This document shows, piece after piece, positions 10,155-19,266 of a stretch of DNA of 64,000 nt. A program made the position numbers and the translations under genes. How positions within the stretch are numbered: the stretch's first letter is position 1; each line of letters opens with the position of its first letter. The stretch spans positions 930,001 to 994,000 of the forward strand of contig CAWHXW010000004.1 in NCBI GenBank assembly GCA_963833465.1. Reading direction: 5' to 3'. The stretch comes from Fen-1298 sp963833465 (GTDB lineage: Bacteria > Bacteroidota > Ignavibacteria > UBA10030). A model generated the notes under the pieces. It made no database searches, had not been told where the DNA came from, and saw nothing but the letters and a program-made list of their open reading frames with translations.

Positions 10155-10829
10155 TATAAAAGATTGTCGCTTTGGTACTTGCGCGAGTACAAATAACCTT
10201 TTGTCCATGATGATCGATCAAATTAAAAATGCTCTATTTAATTGAAGCATAAGTACGGCGGGTGTAGCAGGAAATTGGGATTACTCATATAAATCTTAGT
10301 TCGACGTAGATTGTACAAGTAATAATCACAATGCTGAATTGATGGCCATGAATCAACTACCATGGCAGTATTGGTCCATGTGGTTCGCAAATCGGATCCG
10401 TAAATATTGAAGGTTATATTTGGAATGTATATTTTGCACCAGATGTTACATTGGGTTGGAAGTACATCGCATATAAAATAATCAGTTCTACAGATAGCAA
10501 CAGTTTCGATTTTAAGGATTTCATTCGCGATACTACTTCTCCCGTTAAAATTTTCACTTAGCCGAAATCATCCAAACCAATTTAATCAGCAGACAACGAT
10601 TTTCTATTCATTGCCTGTTGAGATTACAATTACATTGAAAGTATATGATTTTTTAGGCAGTGAGATCACGACGCTTATGCACAATGATTTAAAACCAGCA
10701 GGATATTACAATGCCAACTTCGATGCATCTAATCTATCGAGCGGAGTATACTTTTATAAACTATCGGCATTATCTATAGGAAAGACAGATAGATTCATCG
10801 AAACAAAACAGATGGTGTTGATTAAATAA
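10155..10829 (+). pseudogene. Decayed GH12-like endoglucanase/xyloglucanase with T9SS tail
   Basis: No single frame is open, but the three frames together read as the remains of a GH12-type glucanase. One frame gives CRFGTCASTNN and AGNWDYSY, interrupted by stops at 10243-10245 and 10297-10299, then NNHNAELM, which resembles the family's ELMIWLN nucleophile strand. Between about 10344 and 10364 it shifts to another frame, giving SIGPCGSQIGSVNIEGYIW and GWKYIAYKI, matching the family's later strands. That frame stops at 10559-10561, and the third frame continues with a worn sorting motif (SRNHPNQFNQQTTI) and an intact T9SS tail to 10829. The N-terminal ~60 residues and the strand with the acid/base Glu are missing. 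Family assignment is by pattern and should be tested with a profile search; the decay is plain. Confidence 0.6.
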
Positions 10830-10871
10830 CAATACTTGTCCATCTGCTTTTTATCCGACACAGAAATGTCA

Positions 10872-13798
10872 TTATTTTACCATCGACATTTTAATTGTTT
10901 TTACAAATAGAGTTTTTCTATCCTGAGATGTTGCTGTTATTCGTACAAAATAAATACCGCTAGCGAACCGAGTTCCATCAAACTTAACAGAATAATATCC
11001 TGCAATCTTCAATCCATCATCTAATTTCGCCACTTCACGTCCAAGCACGTCGTATACCTTCATTAACATCTGACTGGACACTGGCAATTGGAAATTTATC
11101 ATAGTTGTCGGGTTGAATGGATTGGGATAATTCTGAGATAAAGCAAATCTATCAGGAATCATATTTGTGCTTTGAACGCGTGTTGTCCATTGAACATCTG
11201 TTCCAGCAAGAACAAGTTCTGATGTTCCTCCATGCGGATTAATAGTATTTACACCGCTCGGCCAGACTCCGTCCTCATCTGTAGCAAAAACAGCAATAAC
11301 ACCAGTTGCAAGAGAACGGCGCTCAACCCGCCGGATACCATTAGGCAGTACATTTGGAAGAACGACTCCAAATGAACCATCAATGCCATCGACATTGTCT
11401 GCATAAAATGCAGCATAATTATTATCAATGCTATTAACCGTCCCATCACTTTCGATAAATGATCCTGAAATTGGACGACCAATTCCTGCTTTGTTATCAT
11501 AGACAAAAATAAAATCTTTCGGATTTGCTGCACTGGTACAGCGAAGACCGGTGCCGGTGCTGTCTGTAATAGATGGATCCAATTTCACAACCCGAACAGA
11601 ATCTGCCGTTGTCAGATTTGTAACAACCACTGTCCCGGATATACCATCATTCAAACGAATACGCATAAAAATATATTTTCCGGGTGCAAATCTATAATTT
11701 CCAGTTGGTTCAGTAACAAACCAACCTTCGTACGTACCTACTGAATCTGTTATTAATATTCCATAAGAAACAGTTGAATCAAAACTCGGAGACGATGTAC
11801 GAACAAAATCACCTGTCGGTGGAACAAAGATACAATTTCCCGCACCACCTGCGGAATCTGAATCTGTTGATACGACAACTTGATTCATAAAACGATATGT
11901 CGCATTTGTTAACAATCCCGTGAGGCGCCCACGAAATGCAAATGGAATACGGTTGGAGTTTGGTTTTGGATTACCTTCAATGTACTGCGGAAGTACAACA
12001 GAAATAAGTTCAGCTTGCTTTAGAGTCTTTGCATTCGCAGTTGGAACCGTATCTGTTTTGTAATTATAGGTACCTACATGCAATCCATCCCAAGCAAATG
12101 GAATGATTGAAAAATGATATGTCGTGAGCGCAGCAAGACCAGTGATACTCATAGTAGTCTTTGTATCAAGGAAAATAAGTCCAACAACTAATCCGTCACC
12201 GATACTGTCGCCTACTGCGTAGGAGTTTGCATCTTTGGGAACTGCCGTTGGATCTGCATTCGTACGCTGCAGGACGATATATCCCGAAGCACTGGTTGCA
12301 GTATCCCACGAGAGATTGATCTGATTTGCCAATACAGCTTTTGCAGAAAAAGAGACCGCAGTCGTTGCCGGTTCGCGACTGAGAGTATAAAATGAATCCA
12401 GTGGTGAATATCCCCTACCAATATTATTGATAGCGTACCCTCGGAAATAAATCAATATTCCGGATGGTAAACTGTCTACTGTAACTTTGAATACTCCATT
12501 TGTATCCGATGCAATAACCTTATGATCTGTCGTCGTAGGAGCACTAGACGTGGACCAAACCACGCCACGTTCAGTAATCGAATCATTTCCATTAGAAACA
12601 ATCTTCGCACCGAGGATTGCTGTCGTAGAAGTTATATTTGAATCTGTCGGTAAAATTAATGTGGGTGAAAAGGTACATCAATGCAAAGATCGCAGTAATT
12701 GTACGGTTTTGGTTCATCGAAATAGTCAAAGGATTATCCGTTACATGCCCAGCCGGAACATCTCCGACCCAAGTTACAAAATAGTAAGCACTATCAGGTG
12801 TTGCCGTTAATTGAACACTTGTCCCATACTGATAATTTTGTTGATCAGGAACCTTTGTGATTGTTCCATGAGATGATGTCAACGATAGTGAAAAGATAAG
12901 TAAATCCGTTCCAGCCAGAACAATTTCAGATGTGCCACCGGAAGGATTTATGGTATTTGCACCGCTCGGCCAAACTCCATCATTATCCTTTGCAGTATCA
13001 AGAATGGCACCGGTAGCAAGAGAACGTCTTTCGATACGCTGGATTCCATTCGGCAGCACGTTTGGCAGAATAACACCGAACGCTCCATTTACATCATCAA
13101 CGCTATTGGCATAGAACGGTGCATAATTATTAGCGGTTGTGTTAGCTGTTCCGTCACTTTCAATAAATGACCCTGAAATTGGCCGTCCAGTGCCAGATGT
13201 GTTGTCATAAGCAAAAACAAAATCCATTGGGCTGTAAGAACTTGTGCATCGGAGTCCTGTTCCAGTACCTGTCACTAAAAGCAGGATCAAGTTTCACGAC
13301 ACGCACTGAGTCGGCAGTTGTAAGTAATGTCGTTGTTGTTGTTCCACCTGAACCATCATTCAGAGTAATACGCATAAAAATATAATCACCTGGAACAAAC
13401 CGTTTATTTCCGGTCGGTTCTGTTATAAACCATCCTTCATAAGCGCCAGTGCCATCGGTAGTAAATGAGCCATAAGTCCCAGCAATTTTTAAACCGGGAC
13501 TTTTCGTACGGACAAAGTCTCCTGTCACTGAAGTAAATATACAGTTCCCAGCACCATTTGTTGTATCCGCATCTGAAGAGACAACGATCTGGTTGTAAAA
13601 ATTATATGTACTATTAGGCGACAGCCCTGTTAATCTTGCTCGATAGGCAAATGGAATGCGGTTGAGGTTACCACCAGCATAATTTCCTTGTATGTACTGC
13701 GGAAGAATAACACTTGTGAGTGATTGCGCTCTAGTCTGGATACAAAAAATGATGATAAGGAAAAATACGAGGATAAGTTTTTTAATAGCCATTTTCAT
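10872..13798 (-). pseudogene. T9SS-exported protein with duplicated module, broken by two frameshifts
   Basis: One gene split over three frames. It starts at ATG 13798 (GAAGG 8 bases upstream) with a signal peptide (LVFFLIIIFCIQTRAQ). Module A (about 13723-12905) runs from SVILPQYIQGN to EIVLAGTD; then come a bacterial repeat domain (HGTITKVPDQQNYQYGTSV), two FN3-like domains, a second module B (about 12010-11199, SVVLPQYIEGN to ELVLAGTD) and a T9SS type A tail (NYPNPFNPTTMI to KMSMVK). The frame changes near 13270, where LDPAFSD should join TGTGTGLRC as in module B, and near 12680, where TAIFA should lead into FSPTLILPTDSN. Without these the product would be about 975 residues. Module function is unknown; it resembles surface beta-sandwich domains. 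Either a pseudogene or two indel errors. It follows the CotH gene by 30 bases. Confidence 0.7.
11199..13723 (-). repeat. Two copies of a ~820-base coding module
   Basis: Copy A (about 12905-13723) and copy B (about 11199-12010) inside the broken T9SS gene encode the same ordered landmarks: LPQYI.GN, NRIPFA, GAGNCIF, YEGWF.TEPTGN, LTTADSVRVVKLDP, GRPISGSFIESDG, LPNVLPNGI, RRSLATG, GVWPSG and VLAGTD. The similarity is visible at DNA level too. It is an internal tandem duplication separated by about 0.9 kb of other domains. Confidence 0.75.
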
Positions 13799-13828
13799 TT
13801 TAACAACCTTCAACTAAATTAATCGAGT

Positions 13829-16282
13829 TTATTTGATTAACGCCATCTTCTTTGTGATCGTACCTTCAGATGTTTCGATCTTATAAAAATAAATACCGCT
13901 CCCCAATCTTTCGCCCGAAAAAGTAACTTCATGTATTCCGCTGTTCTGTATTTCATTCTTTAAAATTGAAATTTCTTGACCCAGAACATTAAACACTGAA
14001 AGCCGGACTCTTCCATTACTTTTCAAAGTATAACGAATCTTAGTCTCTGGATTAAACGGGTTAGGATAATTTTGGAAAAGTGAAAATGTAACCGGTATTT
14101 CACCGTTTGAAGAATCAACAGAGGTTATTGATGGATCAACATAAATTGTAATTTCGTGAAGGGCACTGCAAGTATCTCCATTCCAAACCCGTGCTTTGAT
14201 AATAGTCGTTTGATTGATAATCAAGTTCGCTTCATTTCCACCATTCACAGCCGAAATTGCTTTTCCACCGCCTATGATTCTTGGATCCTGATCGTCAATT
14301 GTATAGTAAATAATGCCTTTCGGGTTATTAGGATTTAATAACTTCAATTTGTAACCTGGACCGATTGTAAGTTGATCATCTTGAATTACCGTTCCATAAT
14401 TTTGAAATATCGGCGGATCAATATTGGGATAGAGTTTAACAACTGTATCCTTGAATTGTTTCAATACAATTCCTGTGCGCACTGGGAAATAATTATTTTC
14501 TATATCATTAATTGCCGGAAGCCAATCATTATCTTTGGTCGCAATAGGATTAAGATAGGTATCGCCCCAACGGGCAGACTCACCAATAATTGCCATATTG
14601 ATTTCATTTGCCCGCGATTGGAAAAGCGGCTTTACTTTAGCAGGAGTTAAACACCCCTTATTAAAAAAGCGTTTATAAACATGATCGGCAAATCGGATTC
14701 TGTATTCCGGATTGTCCGACAACCGGAAATGAAGCCATTGAGGATGAAATACAGAAAAACTACTAACAACCATCGTATAAGGTGCACCAACAGTACCAAT
14801 ATTGACACGATTTTCTTGGAGTCCTATTCCGGGACCTTCACCTGCAGTTGTTCGGAGTGTGTGTTCTGCATCGTGCGCAAAGAATTTAAATCCATCGTTC
14901 CCATCGTGATTATAGATGCAATAAATATTATTTGGACCTTTATTATCTCCAAATTTTGAAGTTGGACTATCAAAATTTCCGGCATAAAAGATGACAAGCA
15001 TGTAATCAATTAAATTATCAATATCGACCAAGACTTTATAACTCGTATTTCGCGTTCCATCTGTATTTAATCCCTGTAATTTGAAGTAGTTTGTATTCGT
15101 TTTAAATCCAGCGACACAGAGATTCCACACATTTTGATATGCATCAGTGTTTCCATCAGTCGCTTCGATCTGGTAATTGTCATCTATTTTTATTACATCG
15201 TAATCGTCTGAGCTTCCTCCAAAATAACTCGCAGCATAATTGGCTTCGGAACGTTCCTGAGTTTGATACAATCCCCAATACACGCCATTAATATAGAGAT
15301 GATAAAATCGGCTTCGCGTGTAGGGCCTACCCATTTCTCGCTGCATATCACGCGAAAAAACTTCGCTAATCATCGTGTTATATTGGCCAAGATGACCTGG
15401 ATAGCTCCAAGCATAATTCTCTCCTGTTCGCAGGTCCACTTTATCGAATTCTGATACTCCTTCCAAACCAAAAAGTGGATATTTGAGTTTGCTGCTGCCA
15501 TACTCGCTTCTAAAAAAGAACCGGAATGCATGCTTAGGATTATCAGGATGCCGGCTCCAGCCCCCGCGTATACGCAAACCTGCATTAATCTGGAATCCAT
15601 CTGTATCCGGCCTGAGCAATTCAATAGATGCAGGACGTTCCCATGCATCGCCATCGTCCAATGCATGATTGTAAATTCCGCTGTCTGCATCAAAAAGATT
15701 CTTTAGATCAGTCACTATAGAAACTGTCGGAATAGATTTAAGAGCAGTATCAATTAGATTTTTATATTGAGAACTATTTATAACACTGGGTGCCATTCCA
15801 TAATGCATAGATTGAATAGATTGGCTCACGGTATCATTTGGCCAAGCATCACTAGGTTTAATACCTTGAGGAGATAATGTCTTGACCTTACTGATAAACA
15901 GATAGGTTTGAGTTATACTTGCACTGAACGAAGAATCAGGAGCAAGCGAACAGACTCGTAGCACAACACCTGCAGCTATTGGTTTATTCCCTGTTGTGCT
16001 GTCTGGGTCGATAAGGATTGTTGCCGGTGAATTTTGAACCAATGCATTGGCAGACATTTGAGGCTCGGAACCATCAAATGTATATTTAATTATTGCGTTA
16101 GGAATACTGGAACTTACAACAAGCTGAAAACTGGTCTGAAAAAAACCATGCTTTACAGAAAACGTAGGAACATCTGTCGAAGCAACCCCCGTTTTTGCAT
16201 TGAGAACCATTAAATTGAAAAACAAAAGCGAAACTATAATAATTCCTGCAGTAATAAAACCTGAATATTTCATCCTCTTCAT
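13829..16282 (-). CDS. CotH kinase family protein with T9SS sorting tail
   Basis: An 817-residue exported protein. N-terminal hydrophobic leader (about 8-30); a chitobiase/FN3_7-like beta domain (about 40-130, IIKYTFDGSEP); a CotH domain (about 185-560) with RIRGGWSRHPDNPKHAFRF, FYHLYINGVYWGLYQTQER and FFAHDAEHT; a second chitobiase-like segment (YYTIDDQDPR, near 650); and a T9SS type A tail (NYPNPFNPETKI to KKMALIK). CotH of Bacillus is an atypical protein kinase of spore-coat proteins; in FCB-group surface proteins the domain's role is unproven, so kinase activity here is inference. ATG 16273 is an alternative start better placed relative to AAGGA. It heads a two-gene unit with the broken module protein downstream. 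Confidence 0.85.
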   Translation of the reverse strand: MKRMKYSGFITAGIIIVSLLFFNLMVLNAKTGVASTDVPTFSVKHGFFQTSFQLVVSSSIPNAIIKYTFDGSEPQMSANALVQNSPATILIDPDSTTGNKPIAAGVVLRVCSLAPDSSFSASITQTYLFISKVKTLSPQGIKPSDAWPNDTVSQSIQSMHYGMAPSVINSSQYKNLIDTALKSIPTVSIVTDLKNLFDADSGIYNHALDDGDAWERPASIELLRPDTDGFQINAGLRIRGGWSRHPDNPKHAFRFFFRSEYGSSKLKYPLFGLEGVSEFDKVDLRTGENYAWSYPGHLGQYNTMISEVFSRDMQREMGRPYTRSRFYHLYINGVYWGLYQTQERSEANYAASYFGGSSDDYDVIKIDDNYQIEATDGNTDAYQNVWNLCVAGFKTNTNYFKLQGLNTDGTRNTSYKVLVDIDNLIDYMLVIFYAGNFDSPTSKFGDNKGPNNIYCIYNHDGNDGFKFFAHDAEHTLRTTAGEGPGIGLQENRVNIGTVGAPYTMVVSSFSVFHPQWLHFRLSDNPEYRIRFADHVYKRFFNKGCLTPAKVKPLFQSRANEINMAIIGESARWGDTYLNPIATKDNDWLPAINDIENNYFPVRTGIVLKQFKDTVVKLYPNIDPPIFQNYGTVIQDDQLTIGPGYKLKLLNPNNPKGIIYYTIDDQDPRIIGGGKAISAVNGGNEANLIINQTTIIKARVWNGDTCSALHEITIYVDPSITSVDSSNGEIPVTFSLFQNYPNPFNPETKIRYTLKSNGRVRLSVFNVLGQEISILKNEIQNSGIHEVTFSGERLGSGIYFYKIETSEGTITKKMALIK

Positions 16283-16417
16283 TCCTTCAACTTTTATACG
16301 ATACGATTGGTTTGCGTTAAAATCAACAAATAAAATATAGTCATTAGTTCCAATATTATTTGGGGAAATCTAAAATGAAATTATAAAGTGAAGAATTATA
16401 TCTCAACAAATAAATAC

Positions 16418-16909
16418 TTAAACTCGTTTGTAAAGCGGCAGGGAAAATTCTTTAGCGACTGAGGCAGCTAATTTCTTTCCTGCCTTACTAAATGCCCAAT
16501 AGAAAAAACAATGAATTGGATGATCTTTCAGAATAGATTTTATCGCTTTGGTCATCAAGCTCTTTGCCAATCCTCTATTGCGATATTCAGGTAAAACTAT
16601 TGCGGAACATATGTAAATGGAATCATACTTCGCTTGCAAAGGAGTCTTATTCAATAATTCCCTTTCATTTATTTTTTTTGTAATGAATTGCTTCATCAAT
16701 TCTTGAGTAGTGGGAATTACCAGAATCCAAGCAATAGGTCCAGTGCTTATGCTTTTCTCCGTCATAGTACTTTGATGAATTTTTTTAAGTCTGGCTATAA
16801 CTTTTCTATCGACAGAAATTTGCAGAGGGTCGCTTTTGGCTGCAAAAAACTCATCCGCCAGTTGTATCATTCTTTCAAGATTATTTTTGGATTGTGTAAC
16901 CATGATCAT
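16418..16909 (-). CDS. GNAT-family N-acetyltransferase
   Basis: A 163-residue protein with the acetyl-CoA-binding signature of the GNAT fold in its C-terminal half: YICSAIVLPEYRNRGLAKSLM, that is a beta-strand followed by the R-x-x-G-x-A loop that binds the pyrophosphate of CoA. The N-terminal half is helical and basic, with no further family hint, and the substrate is unknown. There is no signal peptide, so it is cytoplasmic. ATG 16903 is an alternative start. It lies about 160 bases downstream of lysA on the same strand, with no clear promoter between them, so it may be co-transcribed with lysA. Confidence 0.7.
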   Translation of the reverse strand: MIMVTQSKNNLERMIQLADEFFAAKSDPLQISVDRKVIARLKKIHQSTMTEKSISTGPIAWILVIPTTQELMKQFITKKINERELLNKTPLQAKYDSIYICSAIVLPEYRNRGLAKSLMTKAIKSILKDHPIHCFFYWAFSKAGKKLAASVAKEFSLPLYKRV

Positions 16910-16965
16910 GCAAGGAAAATAAGGTAGCTAAATGAACAACTTCAAATGGAATTAGCATTTTTACT

Positions 16966-17055
16966 TTAAGCTGTTGAAACGATCGAAGAATTTACTTCTG
17001 TTGCAGATTCTTTCTCGCTCTTGTAATAACCCGCAAGAAGGATATTATTTTTCAT
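16966..17055 (-). CDS. Possible 29-residue small ORF after lysA
   Basis: A short open frame (MKNNILLAGYYKSEKE..., ending VSTA) begins 15 bases after the lysA stop and fills most of the gap to the acetyltransferase gene. I see no ribosome-binding site and no family. It may be chance; it is listed because the gap otherwise holds nothing. Confidence 0.2.
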   Translation of the reverse strand: MKNNILLAGYYKSEKESATEVNSSIVSTA

Positions 17056-17070
17056 TTTAGAAGACAATCA

Positions 17071-18336
17071 TTACAACTCTTCTATCGTCTGCCGAGGGCG
17101 GATAATACGAACGCGATCTCCGTTCACAAGAATTTCTGCCGGACGAGTCCTGCCATTGTAATTAGAACTTAAAACAAAACCATATGCGCCGGTGGTAAGC
17201 ACTGCAAGATAATCCCCGGCATTGCTTTTCGAAAGCATTCTATCCCGGGCAAAAAAATCACTGCTCTCACAGATCGGGCCTACGATATCTACATTTTCTG
17301 TTTCGTACGTATTTATGGATAACGGAACGACTTGATGATACGCCTGATATAAACTGGGTCTTAGCAAGTCATTCATACCGCTATCAACGATGACAAACTT
17401 TTTATTAGAATTTTCTTTTATAGAAATGACACGAGTAAGCAAAACGCCCGCATCCGCAATAATCGAACGCCCGGGTTCAATCCATATAGAACAGCCTGTT
17501 GTCTGCAAAATGGGCAGTACAGACGAAAGAAATTCCGCAGGTGATGGTACATTGTTGTCCGATGTTTCCTCCTGCGGGAACGCTTCATGCAAAATTGCAT
17601 TAATGTACTGAACACCGAAACCACCGCCAAAATCTATATGTGTCAAATCAATACCTGCTTCGCGCAATTTTCCGATCAACCCGACAATATAGTTAGCTGT
17701 AGCAACAAACGGCTCTACTTTTGTGATTTGTGATCCGATATGCGTATGAACGCCGACTAATTCTAAAGAGGATAATGAAGCCGCATATTTGTACATTTCT
17801 ATAGCTTTTGATGCTTCAATACCGAATTTAGCAGATTGCAAACCGGTTGTGATGTACGGATGGCTTTGTGCATCAATATCTGGATTGATGCGCAGTGAAA
17901 TACGGGCTTTCTTTTCCATACGAAGTGCTGCGCGTGAAATCGCATGCAGTTCTGAAACCGATTCGACATTGAAGGAGAATATATTTTGTCTTAACGCAAA
18001 TTCGATCTCATCTTCCCGCTTCCCCACGCCTGCAAAGACAATTTTATCTGGAGAGAATCCGGATTTCAACGCTAAATACAACTCCCCCGCGGAAACCACA
18101 TCTGCCCCGGCGTTTTCTTTAGCAAGCAATTGCAAAATATAGTGATTAGCATTTGCCTTCAATGCATAGCATACAAGATGGTTGATATCTCCCAACGCGC
18201 TGTCGAGAAAATGATATTTTTCAATAATTTGGTTTTTACTGTACACATACAGAGGTGTGCCGTACTCTTCTGCTAATTCACTTAATGGAATATCTTCACA
18301 GAATAAAACATTTTCTTTATAAGTGATGTAATTCAT
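17071..18336 (-). CDS. lysA: Diaminopimelate decarboxylase
   Basis: A 421-residue PLP-dependent fold-III decarboxylase that converts meso-diaminopimelate to L-lysine, the last step of lysine synthesis, in the cytoplasm. Visible markers: the PLP lysine in YALKAN (Lys60), HTHIGSQ near residue 200, the phosphate-binding GGGFG near 237-241, EPGRS near 290, and the CESSDF motif near 350 that contributes to the substrate site from the partner subunit. Length matches the family. It follows the M50 protease gene by 42 bases in the same direction, so the two likely form a transcription unit. I found no lysine riboswitch upstream. Confidence 0.95.
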   Translation of the reverse strand: MNYITYKENVLFCEDIPLSELAEEYGTPLYVYSKNQIIEKYHFLDSALGDINHLVCYALKANANHYILQLLAKENAGADVVSAGELYLALKSGFSPDKIVFAGVGKREDEIEFALRQNIFSFNVESVSELHAISRAALRMEKKARISLRINPDIDAQSHPYITTGLQSAKFGIEASKAIEMYKYAASLSSLELVGVHTHIGSQITKVEPFVATANYIVGLIGKLREAGIDLTHIDFGGGFGVQYINAILHEAFPQEETSDNNVPSPAEFLSSVLPILQTTGCSIWIEPGRSIIADAGVLLTRVISIKENSNKKFVIVDSGMNDLLRPSLYQAYHQVVPLSINTYETENVDIVGPICESSDFFARDRMLSKSNAGDYLAVLTTGAYGFVLSSNYNGRTRPAEILVNGDRVRIIRPRQTIEEL

Positions 18337-18378
18337 TTGCGACTTTCAATCTACGATTAACGGCCGAATTCCGACAAT

Positions 18379-19053
18379 TTAAGTTGTCATTAGAAATTGA
18401 TTAATAAAGACTTGATAAGGAATGCGAACAGTTATAACAATTGTAAGAATAAAATTCCGAAATGGCTCTAACCGCATCAATATAATAACAAGTAGTATTC
18501 CGAAGAATCCTATTTGCCGGTACCGTTCGCCTATTTCTGCAGGAAGTACAGCTGATAAAACATGCGATCCATCAAGCGGTGGTACCGGAATTAAATTAAA
18601 AACCGCAAGAAAAATATTTAGTGTGATTCCAGCTGCAAACATGTGAATAAAAAACGATGCTATTTCCAACCGAAGATTATTTTCAATCAACTTAAGCGGA
18701 CCAAAAAAACGTTCAGAAATAACATAAAGCATTGCACAACAAAACGCTACAAACAAATTAGAAAATGGCCCAACAATAGATACTAAAATGTCATCACGGC
18801 GAGAATAGCGAAAGTTTGCCGGATTGATAGGAACAGGTTTTGCCCATGCAATAAATACAGAACCGGCAGATAGATATGAAAGCAACGGAATAACGATTGA
18901 ACCGATTAGATCAATATGGGGAATCGGATTAAGTGTCAATCTGCCGGAATCAAGTGCAGTAGAGTCGCCAAGCCGAAGCGCCATCCAGCCGTGCGCTACC
19001 TCGTGCACAACTATGGAAAAAAGAAGAATCGGCAATATGTAAATAGAATTCAA
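18379..19053 (-). CDS. Site-2-type metalloprotease, M50 family
   Basis: A 224-residue integral membrane zinc protease. The first transmembrane segment carries HEVAH (His17, Glu18, His21), and a later one carries NLIPVPPLDGSHVL, whose Asp is the third zinc ligand. Four to six hydrophobic segments and the absence of PDZ or CBS domains place it in the compact M50 subgroup common in bacteria, whose substrates are mostly unknown. The start is TTG at 19053, supported by AAAGGA 8 bases upstream; no ATG fits as well. The leader contains a GC-rich hairpin (19076-19099). lysA follows on the same transcript. Confidence 0.88.
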   Translation of the reverse strand: MNSIYILPILLFSIVVHEVAHGWMALRLGDSTALDSGRLTLNPIPHIDLIGSIVIPLLSYLSAGSVFIAWAKPVPINPANFRYSRRDDILVSIVGPFSNLFVAFCCAMLYVISERFFGPLKLIENNLRLEIASFFIHMFAAGITLNIFLAVFNLIPVPPLDGSHVLSAVLPAEIGERYRQIGFFGILLVIILMRLEPFRNFILTIVITVRIPYQVFINQFLMTT

Positions 19054-19075
19054 TGAAGCGTCCTTTTAATATAAT

Positions 19076-19099
19076 TCGTCCCGCAACAAGGCGGGACGA
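19076..19099 (-). promoter_or_regulatory. GC-rich hairpin in the M50 leader
   Basis: A perfect 9-bp inverted repeat, TCGTCCCGC / GCGGGACGA, with a 6-base loop, in AT-rich surroundings. It lies between the predicted M50 promoter (19128-19156) and its start codon. No T-run follows on either strand, so it is more likely an RNA leader structure than a terminator. Confidence 0.45.
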
Positions 19100-19127
19100 T
19101 TAAAAATCATTTTCTATGTCGGATTTA

Positions 19128-19156
19128 TATGTACCCAAAAAAGTTGAAGAATTCAA
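19128..19156 (-). promoter_or_regulatory. Promoter of the M50-lysA unit
   Basis: Read on the minus strand: TTGAAT (19156-19151), 17 bases, TACATA (19133-19128). The -10 box is weaker than the others in the window. Divergent from the TPR gene promoter 20 bases away. Confidence 0.35.
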
Positions 19157-19176
19157 GCTGATAATTGTTTAAATCA

Positions 19177-19205
19177 TTGCATATTCGATTCTGTTTTTCT
19201 ATATT
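19177..19205 (+). promoter_or_regulatory. Promoter of the TPR gene
   Basis: TTGCAT (19177-19182), 17 bases, TATATT (19200-19205), about 60 bases before the start codon. Confidence 0.5.
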
Positions 19206-19266
19206 CTTTTCATAAAAATTCAAATTTTTCTATTCACTTTTTAACTAACTGCCCGAGGTGTTTGAA

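Noticed and set aside
1..10870. A classical polysaccharide utilisation locus with SusC/SusD
   Set aside because: No TonB-dependent receptor, SusD-like lipoprotein or hybrid two-component regulator is in the window.
18337..18378. Lysine riboswitch before lysA
   Set aside because: The gap is only 42 bases, and the M50 leader is too short and has one simple hairpin.
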